The notes beneath the pieces were generated by a model. It did not search any database, was not told the DNA's origin, and worked only from the letters and a program-made list of their open reading frames with translations. Below are positions 34,512-42,445 of a DNA stretch of 64,000 nucleotides, in pieces. Both the position numbers and the translations under genes were made by a program. The DNA comes from Phaeacidiphilus oryzae TH49 (GTDB taxonomy: Bacteria > Actinomycetota > Actinomycetes > Streptomycetales > Streptomycetaceae). How positions within the stretch are numbered: the first letter of the stretch is position 1; every line of letters begins with the position of its first letter. Where the stretch lies: NCBI RefSeq assembly GCF_000744815.1, contig NZ_JQMQ01000005.1, forward strand, positions 6,777,801 to 6,841,800, in the 5' to 3' direction.

Positions 34512-37500
34512 TCAGGAGGCGTCCTGCGGTCGCAGATCCTTCGCCAGCTCCCGCAGAGCGAACTTCTGCACCTTCCCGATCGGGTTCCGCGGCAGCCGCT
34601 CGATCGTCTCCAGCCGCTCCGGCCAGTACTGCTTGGCCACCTGGTTGGCGTCCAGGTACTCCCGCATGGCGCCGAAGGAGAGCCGGGCGTCGGGCCGCAG
34701 GACGACGAAGGCGCAGGCCCGCTCGCCCAGCCGGGGGTCCGGCATGGCGACCACGGCCGCCTCGTCCACCGCCGGGTGGTCGTGGAGCAGCTGCTCGATC
34801 TCGGAGACCGGGATCTTCTCGCCGCCGCGGTTGATGACGTCCTTGACCCGCCCGGTGATCCGCAGGAACCCGGAGGAGTCGATGGTCGCCAGGTCCCCCG
34901 TGCGGTACCAGCCGTCCTCGGTCAAGGCCTCGCCGGTGAGGTCCGGCCGGTCCAGGTAGCCCTCGAAGACGGTGGGGGAGAGCAGTTCGAAGTTGCCCTC
35001 CTCGCCGGGCGGGAGGACCCGCCCCTGGTCGTCCGTGATCCGCAGCCGGACGCCCTCCAGCGCCCGCCCGTCGGTGCCCCAGCGCTGGGCCGGCTCGTCG
35101 CCCGGCGCGGCCAGCGCGGCCAGGCAGGTCTCGGTGGTGCCGAAGGCGCCGAGCACGGTCGCCCCCAGCACCCGGGTGGCCCGCTCGGCCAGCCCGCGCG
35201 GTACGGCGGCACCGGTGGCCACGAAGATCCGCAGGTGGCGCGGCTTGTCCACGCCATTGGTGTCCTCCACGGCCTTCACCAGGTCGGACAGGAACGGGGT
35301 GGCGGCCTGCACAAAGGTTCCGCCGTGGTCGTTGAGCGACTGCAGTGCCCGCTTGGCGTTCCACTCGCCCTGCACGATCTGCGGCACCCCGAGTACCAGG
35401 GCCAGCACCATCCCGTAGAGGAAGCCGGTCTGGTGGGCCAGCGGCGAGGGCACCCAGATCGCGTCCTGCGCGCCGAGCCCGAGGTGCCGGATCTCCATCG
35501 AGACCGCCCGCACCAGGTTCTCCGACGGCTGCCGCACGCCCTTCGGCTCGCCGGTCGTCCCGGAGGTGAAGAGCAGCTGGGCGATGGCGTCCGGGGTCGG
35601 CCGCACCGCGTCCAGCGCGGCCCGGTCCACCTCGACGGCCGCCAGCGCGGCCTGCCAGTCCTGCCAGCTCGGCCGGCCGGAGGCGGTCTCGCGCACGGCG
35701 GGCAGCTCGGCCGGGCCGCCGTCCTCGGAGAGCACCAGCACATGGTCCAGCGCGGCGGTGTCCGCCCCGCCGGCCGCGACCAACTCGGCCAGCTCCTCCG
35801 CGGGCCGGCGCGCGCGGTAGCGGTCCGCCACCACCAGCACCCTGGCCCGCGAGCGCCGCAGCACGAAGCCGACCTCGCGCTCCCGGAAGAACGGGATGAT
35901 CGGCGTGCACACCGCGCCGACCCGCAGCGCGGCCAGCGACAGCGCCACGAACTCGGCCCGGTTGGGCAGCTGGTAGGCGACCCGGTCGCCCGGCCTGACG
36001 CCGAGGGCCAGCAGCAGCGAGGCGATCCGGTCGACCTCCTCGGCCAGCCCGCGCCAGGTCAGCACCTCGTCCCGGTCCGGCCGGACGTCCACCACGGCGG
36101 TGTCGTCGGGACGCGCGGCGGCCCGCCGGGCCAGCCACTCGGGCAGGGTGATCCGGGCCGCCTGGTCCGGCTTGTCGATCTCCTTGTCCGGGCGGCGGGA
36201 GGCGCCGGACCTGGCGCGGTTGTTCTCCACCGACATCGGGATGCTGAGGCTGTTCATCGCGTCCAGGAAGGTCGGATACGAGATCCGGTAGGCGTTCGGA
36301 TAGGTCAGGGTGGAGTGCCCGCGTGCCCGCGACGCCGCCACTGCCAGCGACATCAGCACCCGGTGGTCGTTGAACGAGGAGAGCCGGGTGCCCACCAGCG
36401 AACCGACCCCGCGCACCCGCAGTGCGTCCCCGGTCAGCTCCAGATCGCCGCCCATGGCGTTGAGCTGCAACATCGCCGCCGCCCTGTCGGATTCCTTGAG
36501 CCGGGTGTGCGCCACATGCTCGAAGACCGTCTCGCCGTGGGCGAAGGTCGCCATCGTGGACAGGATCGGCAGCATGTCCGGGACGTCGGTGCAGTCCACC
36601 GTGACGCCCTTGAGGTCCACACCGTCGTGGGCGATCCGGATCCCGAGCGGCTCGCCGTCCGGGTCCGCGGGGTTCCGCTCCAGCTCCATCGGCACGCCCA
36701 TGGCCCGCGCGATGTCCAGGAAGTGCACCTCGGGGTGGTCCGCGGGACCGCCGCTCAGCCGCCGCATCCCGCGCAGCAGCACGTTCGACGGGTGGATGGC
36801 CGCGGCGGCGACGCCGAAGGCGGCCGAGCCGATGTCCGGCGGCAGCGCCAGATCGGTGGCCCGGGCCTGCTGGCCGGGCTGCACCTCGAACCGCCGCCAG
36901 TCCTCCGACACGCTTATCCGCAGCCCGAACTGACGCATCATCGACACTGTGAGCTCAAGGTAGGTGCGCTCGTTGAGCTCGCCCTCCACCTCGATCACGG
37001 TCGGCCCGGTGGCGAACGGGGCGAGGAGGATCAGACCGGAGATCCACTGCGAAAGCGTTCCGGCGATGGTGACATGACCACCCGTCGGACGCCTCGGCCG
37101 GACCTGGACCGGCGGGCAGTCGTCGGCCGACTCCAGCTCGACGCCCATCTGGCGCAGGGCGTCGAGCAGCGGGCCGACCGGCCGCCGCCGGAAGTACTTC
37201 TGCCCCGTCACGGCGACCGGACGGTCGGAGAGCGAGGCCAGACCGATCATGAAGTAGAGGGTGGTGCCGGACGAGCCCGCGGACACGGCGGCGCGCCGGG
37301 GCCGGTAACCACCACCCAGACCGCGTACCACGAAGGTGTCGCCGTCAGTACTGATGTCCACACCGAGCCCGCGCAGCAGCTGCACGGTGTACTGCACATG
37401 CCGCGCGTCGGAGAGGCCGGTGATCCGGCTGGTGCCGTCGGCCAGCGAGGCCAGGATCAGCGCGCGGTGGGCGTGGTACTTGGAGTTGGGGACGAGGACC

Positions 37501-37544
37501 TCGCCGGTCAGCGGGTGCTGGATGCCTTTGACGAGAAGATGCAT
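34512..37544 (-). CDS. EPSP-synthase homologue fused to an acyl-CoA ligase
   Basis: One uninterrupted frame of 1010 residues. Residues 1-435 are an AroA/EPSP-synthase fold: S21-K22-R27 (NSKYHAHRA), R121 (RRRPVG), S165-Q166, D323 (DVPDMLP), K350-E351-R354 (RLKESDR) and R395 (FNDHRV). Changes from E. coli AroA by eye: R100 is Y97, and the K411 position reads RISYP with no Lys. Residues 450-1010 are an AMP-forming ligase with the loop LLFTSGTTGEPKG (657-669) and lid lysine K991. GGGAGAAG precedes the ATG at 37544. It heads the minus-strand operon. It probably acts on shikimate or a derivative and loads the product on CoA, as proposed for cyclohexanecarboxylate starters (inference). Confidence 0.9.
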   Translation of the reverse strand: MHLLVKGIQHPLTGEVLVPNSKYHAHRALILASLADGTSRITGLSDARHVQYTVQLLRGLGVDISTDGDTFVVRGLGGGYRPRRAAVSAGSSGTTLYFMIGLASLSDRPVAVTGQKYFRRRPVGPLLDALRQMGVELESADDCPPVQVRPRRPTGGHVTIAGTLSQWISGLILLAPFATGPTVIEVEGELNERTYLELTVSMMRQFGLRISVSEDWRRFEVQPGQQARATDLALPPDIGSAAFGVAAAAIHPSNVLLRGMRRLSGGPADHPEVHFLDIARAMGVPMELERNPADPDGEPLGIRIAHDGVDLKGVTVDCTDVPDMLPILSTMATFAHGETVFEHVAHTRLKESDRAAAMLQLNAMGGDLELTGDALRVRGVGSLVGTRLSSFNDHRVLMSLAVAASRARGHSTLTYPNAYRISYPTFLDAMNSLSIPMSVENNRARSGASRRPDKEIDKPDQAARITLPEWLARRAAARPDDTAVVDVRPDRDEVLTWRGLAEEVDRIASLLLALGVRPGDRVAYQLPNRAEFVALSLAALRVGAVCTPIIPFFREREVGFVLRRSRARVLVVADRYRARRPAEELAELVAAGGADTAALDHVLVLSEDGGPAELPAVRETASGRPSWQDWQAALAAVEVDRAALDAVRPTPDAIAQLLFTSGTTGEPKGVRQPSENLVRAVSMEIRHLGLGAQDAIWVPSPLAHQTGFLYGMVLALVLGVPQIVQGEWNAKRALQSLNDHGGTFVQAATPFLSDLVKAVEDTNGVDKPRHLRIFVATGAAVPRGLAERATRVLGATVLGAFGTTETCLAALAAPGDEPAQRWGTDGRALEGVRLRITDDQGRVLPPGEEGNFELLSPTVFEGYLDRPDLTGEALTEDGWYRTGDLATIDSSGFLRITGRVKDVINRGGEKIPVSEIEQLLHDHPAVDEAAVVAMPDPRLGERACAFVVLRPDARLSFGAMREYLDANQVAKQYWPERLETIERLPRNPIGKVQKFALRELAKDLRPQDAS

Positions 37545-38316
37545 ACGGGCGTGCTTCTCCCTGACGTGTCGTCGAACGGGCCGTCCGCGGGCATGCCGGA
37601 GCGCACGGGGAACACCGGATCCACCGGGTACGCCGGGCGCACCGGTCCGCCGCGGGCATGCGGGAACGAACGGGGGGCGAAGAAGAGTGAAGTGGAGGAG
37701 GGGTGCCGGGGGACAGGGGCGAAACGGGGGACGGCGGCGCGCCGGGGGCGCGCGGCGCCCTCCCCTCGGGCGCTCCGGTCGGGCGCTCCGGCCTATCCCG
37801 CCGGGGGGCTCAGATCCAGGAGGCAGCGGTCCGCGGGTCGGGCCATCCACTGACGCCGGTAGGAGGACGGACGGCTGTCATGGCGCAGGGGCCGCGCGGG
37901 GCGGCGGCCCTTTCGTCGTGGCAGGAGCCGAGCTGCGCTCGCGTCCGCGACGGCGCTGCCGTCGGGCGCGGGAGTGAGGTGCGTCCGGATGACGAGCCCG
38001 CGCACGGTGCTGTGAGTACACCTGTGCGTCGGATGGTGCTCGATCATGACGGTATTTATATCACTTGGCTATGCATCTACATCCCCGGCCCCCTGGTCCG
38101 CGCACCCGGCCGGCCGCCCCCGTCACCTCCGCCGCCTGCGCGGACGGGCTTTCGAGGGGCCTGAGGGAAGAACTCTGAGAACTCCACGGGAACCGCGTCC
38201 CACCCGCTCCCGAAGCTTGGCATACCGGGCCGCCCTGGCGATACGCTGCCCGGCGACCGAAGCCCGCGACGGAAATCCCGTTGCTGACCAGAACCACCGC
38301 AACGGATGCTGACGAC
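37545..38316. other. Divergent intergenic region with a low-GC island
   Basis: This 772-bp region separates the fusion gene from the HEAT-like gene. No convincing gene is visible; open frames on both strands are Arg/Pro-rich. The stretch 38008-38083 is strikingly AT-rich for this genome. On the minus strand it contains TATAAAT (about 38050-38056), a good -10 candidate for the cyclohexane-type operon. That would give a leader of nearly 500 nt. No operator was recognised. Confidence 0.5.
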
Positions 38317-39756
38317 ATGTTCGAGCCGGAGATAGCGCCCAGCGCCACCCTCCTCGGCCTGCTGCAGCGCGGGCGCGGGGACGGGACCCTGCACGCCCTG
38401 GCGGCAGAGCGCTCCGTCGCCCTCGCCGCCCTGGACGTCTGCGTCACCCAGGACCCCCGCCGGGACTGGCAGGTCGAGAACCGGTCGCTCTACTACGCCC
38501 GGCTCTACATGGAGCTCGAAGGACCGCTGGCCGGCATCGAGGCCCACCTCGGCCACCCCGACGACGTACTGGACACCCACGAGTGCCGCACCGGCCTCGC
38601 CCTGTCCGTCCTCGGCCGGCTGGCCCAGTACGGCCGCCGGGACGCCCTGCTGCTGCTCCGCCGGTACGCCGCCACCGGCGCCAACTGGGCCTGGGCCCTG
38701 GACGAGCTCGCCGTCTGCGACGACGACGCCGGCCTCCTCGCCCTCGCCGAACCCGTGCTGGCCCGCTTCGAAGCCGGTCCCGCAGGCGACGCCGAACTCC
38801 GCGCCGCCGTCCGCGAGGCCTACGACCCGCGTCCCTGGCACCTGTGGGCGGCCCACCACCGGCGCGTCGCCGCCGCCACCGAGCAGGCCCCCTTCGAACT
38901 CTGGCAGCGCCAGCTGTCGGGCCCCCGTGGGGAGACCCCGGACTGGTCCACCGAGGCCGTACTGGCCTGGGCCGACGAGCCCACCGCCCTGAGCGGCGCC
39001 CCGTCGCCGGCCGACGCCGCCGGTCCGCGCGAGCGCCGCGCCGCGGCGGCGGCCCGGTGCCTCACCGCGGTCGCCGGCCCGGGGGACCGCCCGCTGCTGC
39101 TCGGTGCCGCCGCCTCCGGGCCGGTCGGCGCCCGGATCGCCGCGCTCCGCTACCTCTCCGGCCGGGACGACCCGGCCGTCCCCGACCTCCTGGAGCTGGC
39201 CGCGACCGATCCGGAGGAGGAGATCGTCACGGCCGCGCTCTCCACCCTCTGCCGGATGCGCAGCGAACGGATCATGGAACGCGCCCGCCGCTGGGCCGCC
39301 GCGCCCTTCGACGGCGCCCTCGCCGACGCCTCCGTCCGCCTGCTCGCCTGCGCGGGCGACAAGCGGGACGCCGGGCTGGTCGCGGCGGCGCTGCAACGCA
39401 GGGTCGGCCACGACGGGGTCGACGCCCCCGACCTCGACGACCTGGTCGAGGGCGCGGCCCGGCTGTCCGCGACCGCGGCGGTCCCCGTCCTCCGCCGGCT
39501 CTACGCCGACACCGCCTCCTCCACCCTCCGCGGCAAGGCCGCCCGCGCCCTGGCCGGCACCGACCCCTGCTTCGCCGCAGGCGCCGCCGTCGAGTGCCTC
39601 TGGGACTGCGAGGAGACCACCCGCGAGCTCGCCGCCCGCCACGTGGCCACCAAGGGCGACGCCCGAGTCCTGGACCGCCTCCGCCGCCTGGCGGCCGACC
39701 CGGCCGAGGAGGCCGAGGTGCACGAGGCGGTCAAGGGCCGCCTCACCGACGCCTGA
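38317..39756 (+). CDS. HEAT-repeat-like protein
   Basis: This 479-residue protein is made of repeated helical pairs. Examples are AALRYLSGRDDPAVPDLLELAATDPEEEIVTAALSTL-type units in the second half and AARHVATKGDARVLDRLRRLAAD near the C-terminus. It has no membrane segment or signal peptide. HEAT arrays are usually protein-binding scaffolds; no enzymatic domain is seen. I chose the ATG at 38317, since the in-frame TTG at 38281 adds 12 residues without a ribosome site. It is a lone plus-strand gene 238 bp before the glycosyltransferases. Confidence 0.75.
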   Translation: MFEPEIAPSATLLGLLQRGRGDGTLHALAAERSVALAALDVCVTQDPRRDWQVENRSLYYARLYMELEGPLAGIEAHLGHPDDVLDTHECRTGLALSVLGRLAQYGRRDALLLLRRYAATGANWAWALDELAVCDDDAGLLALAEPVLARFEAGPAGDAELRAAVREAYDPRPWHLWAAHHRRVAAATEQAPFELWQRQLSGPRGETPDWSTEAVLAWADEPTALSGAPSPADAAGPRERRAAAAARCLTAVAGPGDRPLLLGAAASGPVGARIAALRYLSGRDDPAVPDLLELAATDPEEEIVTAALSTLCRMRSERIMERARRWAAAPFDGALADASVRLLACAGDKRDAGLVAAALQRRVGHDGVDAPDLDDLVEGAARLSATAAVPVLRRLYADTASSTLRGKAARALAGTDPCFAAGAAVECLWDCEETTRELAARHVATKGDARVLDRLRRLAADPAEEAEVHEAVKGRLTDA

Positions 39757-39788
39757 CCCGCGGCGCCGGACGCGGGGGCGGCCCGAGC

Positions 39789-39838
39789 GGCGTCCAGGGG
39801 CGCCCAGCGGTGTCCAGGGGCGTCCAGTGGCGTCCGAG
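39789..39838. repeat. Five 10-bp tandem repeats
   Basis: GGCGTCCAGG and close variants are repeated five times just after the HEAT-like gene, in the gap before the glycosyltransferase. No coding signal is seen. Confidence 0.8.
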
Positions 39839-39994
39839 GGCGCCGCCGCAGGCGCGGGCGCAGGGGCAAGCGGCGGCCCGGGGCCCGGACGGCAGCGGCT
39901 CCACCGCGGGAACGCGCGCGGGATTGGGGAAACCTTCGCCCGCGGGCCAGATCCACGTCGCCGGGTATCCGACCGCCCTCGGAACCAACCCCGT

Positions 39995-41133
39995 ATGCGT
40001 ATCGCTCTGGTGACCGAGTCCTTCCCCCCAGACATCAACGGCGTGGCCCACTCCGCCCTGCGGACCGCCGAGCACCTCATCGCCCGGGGACACCGGCCCC
40101 TGGTGGTCACCCCCCAGCCGGCGGCCCCGCCCATCGCCTCCGACGACCCCTGCGAGGTCCTCCGCCTCCCCTCCGTCCCCCTCCCCGGCTACCCCCAGGT
40201 CCGCCTCGCCGCGGGCCGCGCCCTCGCCCGGCTCCTCGCCGACCGGGCGCCCCGGCTGGTCCACCTCGCCAGCCCCTTCGTCCTCGGCGCCCGCGGCGCC
40301 ACCGCGGCCCGCCGCCTCGGCCTCCCCACCGTGGCCGTCTACCAGACGGACATCGCCGGCTACGCCCGCGTCTACCGCGCCGGCGGCCTCGGCGAGGCGG
40401 CCGCCTGGCGCCGGATCCGCGCCATCCACTCCGCCGCCGACCGCACCCTCGCCCCCAGCCGCCCCGCCGCCCAGGACCTCGTCGCCCACGGGGTCCCCCG
40501 GGTGCACGTCTGGCCGCGCGGCGTCGACCCGTCCCGCTTCCACCCCGCCCGCCGCGACGCCGGGCTCCGCGCCCGCCTCGCCCCGAACGGCGAACTCCTC
40601 GTCGGCTACGTGGGGCGGCTCGCCCCCGAGAAGCGGGTGGACCTCCTCTCCGCCGCCTGCCGGCTGCCCGCCACCCGCACCGTCGTCGTCGGGGACGGCC
40701 CCAGCGCCCCCGCGCTCCGCCGGAGGCTCCCGGACGCGGTCTTCCTCGGCCGCCGCACCGGCGACGAACTCGCCGCCCTCTACGCCTCCCTCGACGTCTT
40801 CGTCCACACCGGCCCGATGGAGACCTTCTGCCAGACCATCCAGGAGGCCATGGCCAGCGGCGTACCGGTGGTCGCACCGGCCGTCGGCGGGCCGCTCGAC
40901 CTGGTCGCCCACCGCCGTACCGGGCTGCTCGTCCAGCCGCGCGACGCGGACGCCGTCGCCCGCGCGGTCGCCGAACTCGCCGGAGCCCGGCCCTCCGCGC
41001 CCGCTACGGCGCGGCCGCCCGCGCCGAGGTCGCCGACCGCACCTGGGAGGCCGTCGGGGACCTCCTCCTGGACCACTACGCCCAGGTCCTCGGCAGCCAC
41101 GCCGCCGCGCGGGAGACGGCGGTGGCGGCATGA
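39995..41133 (+). pseudogene. GT4 glycosyltransferase (MgtA/PimB-like) with a frameshift
   Basis: The protein begins MRIALVTESFPPDINGVAHS and has the GT-B fold: an N-terminal domain (about 1-170), the donor-site GYVGRLAPEKRVDLL (about 205-220) and the E-x7-E motif METFCQTIQEAMASG. It resembles mannosyltransferases that act on polyprenyl or lipid acceptors. The frame is lost at about 40985: reading GGA-G_C-CCG with one extra base restores DPALRARYGAAARAEVADRTW and a stop at 41131-41133 that overlaps the next gene as ATGA. Everything else looks like a functional gene, so a one-base sequencing deletion is as likely as a true lesion. Confidence 0.8.
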
Positions 41134-42445
41134 GCGGCGAGGGGCGCGGGCCCGGCAGCCCCCGCCGCCGCCACCGCCACCGGATCGTCCGGCTCGCCAA
41201 CTTCGTCACCGAGCGGTCCGGCGGCCTCCGCACCGCCCTTCGGGAGCTGGGCGCCGGCTACCGGGCCGCCGGCCACGACCCGGTGCTGGTGGTGCCCGGC
41301 CCCGCCCGCTCCACCGCCGAGACCGACCAGGGCCTGGTGATCACCCTTCCGGGCACCCCGATCCCCGGCAGCGGCGGCTACCGCCTCCTCTGGCGGCGCC
41401 GCGAACTCGCCGCACTGCTGGAGGAGTTGGCCCCCGACCGACTGGAGGTCTCGGACCGCGCCACCCTCCGCTGGACCGGCCGCTGGGCGGCGGACGCCGG
41501 CGTCCCCGCGCTGATGGTCTCGCACGAGAGCCTGGACGGCGTCCTGCGGCAGTGGGGCCTCCGCCCCGCGCCCGCCCGCGCGCTGGCCGACAGCCACAAC
41601 TCCCGTACCGCGCGCGACTTCCGCACCGTCGTCTGCACCACCGCCTGGGCGGCCGAGGAGTTCCACCGCATCGGCGCGGAGAACATCCGCCGCGCCCCGC
41701 TCGGTGTCGACCTCGCCCGCTGGCATCCGGGCCGGCACGATCCCGAACTGCGCGCCCGTTACGCCCGCCCCCGGGAACCCCTGCTGGTGCTCTGCTCCCG
41801 GCTCCACCGCGAGAAGCGGCCCGACCTCGCGCTCTCGGCGCTGGCCGAACTCCGCGCCGGGGGAGTGCCGGCCAGGCTCCTGGTGGTGGGCGACGGCCCG
41901 CTGCGCCCGCGGCTGGAGCGGCAGGCCGCGCGGCTCGTCCCCGGCGCCGTCACCTTCACCGGCCACCTCGGCGGCGGCCTCCTTCCGGCGCTGCTCGCCA
42001 GCGCCGACGCGGTGCTGGCCCCGGGGCCGGTGGAGACCTTCGGCCTGGCCGCGCTGGAGGCGCTCGCCAGCGGCACGCCGGTGGCCGTCAACCCGCTCAG
42101 CGCCCTCCCCGAGGTGGTCGGCGCCGCGGGCGTCATCGCACCCACCCCCGACGCCGCCGGCTTCGCCGCCGCCGTCGCCGCGCTCCTCGCCACCGCCCCG
42201 GCCGCCCGCCGCCGAACCTCCCGCCGGCAGGCCGAACGCTACCCCTGGCGGGCCGCCACCACCGCCTTCCTCACCGCCCACGACCTCCCACTCCGCCCCA
42301 CCCCGCACACCCCCACCCCGCACACCCCCACCCAGCCCACACCGGCCCCGACCCGGCGCCGGCCCACCCATACCTCCACCCCCGCAAGGCGCCCCCGCCC
42401 CGCCCCGCCCCGCCCCTCGGAGCCACCCCACCACCGCAGCCGTGA
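41130..42445 (+). CDS. GT4 glycosyltransferase (3' end uncertain)
   Basis: This GT-B glycosyltransferase starts at an ATG overlapping the previous stop. It contains IVRLANFVTERSGGLRTALREL near the N-terminus, CSRLHREKRPDLALSAL in the donor domain, and ETFGLAALEALASG (E-x7-E). Recognisable homology ends near 42290 (PWRAATTAFLTAHD). A Pro/His/Thr/Arg-rich tail follows, and the frame then stays open to 43814 through a repeat region and across the hydrolase gene in another frame. I end it at the TGA at 42443-42445, which is one frame off but overlaps the hydrolase GTG. A small indel would put it in frame. The end is therefore a guess. Confidence 0.65.

Noticed and set aside
37793-38047. An 84-codon minus-strand frame in the gap before the fusion gene
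   Set aside because: Arg/His/Pro-rich, no ribosome site, no family resemblance; more likely part of the leader.
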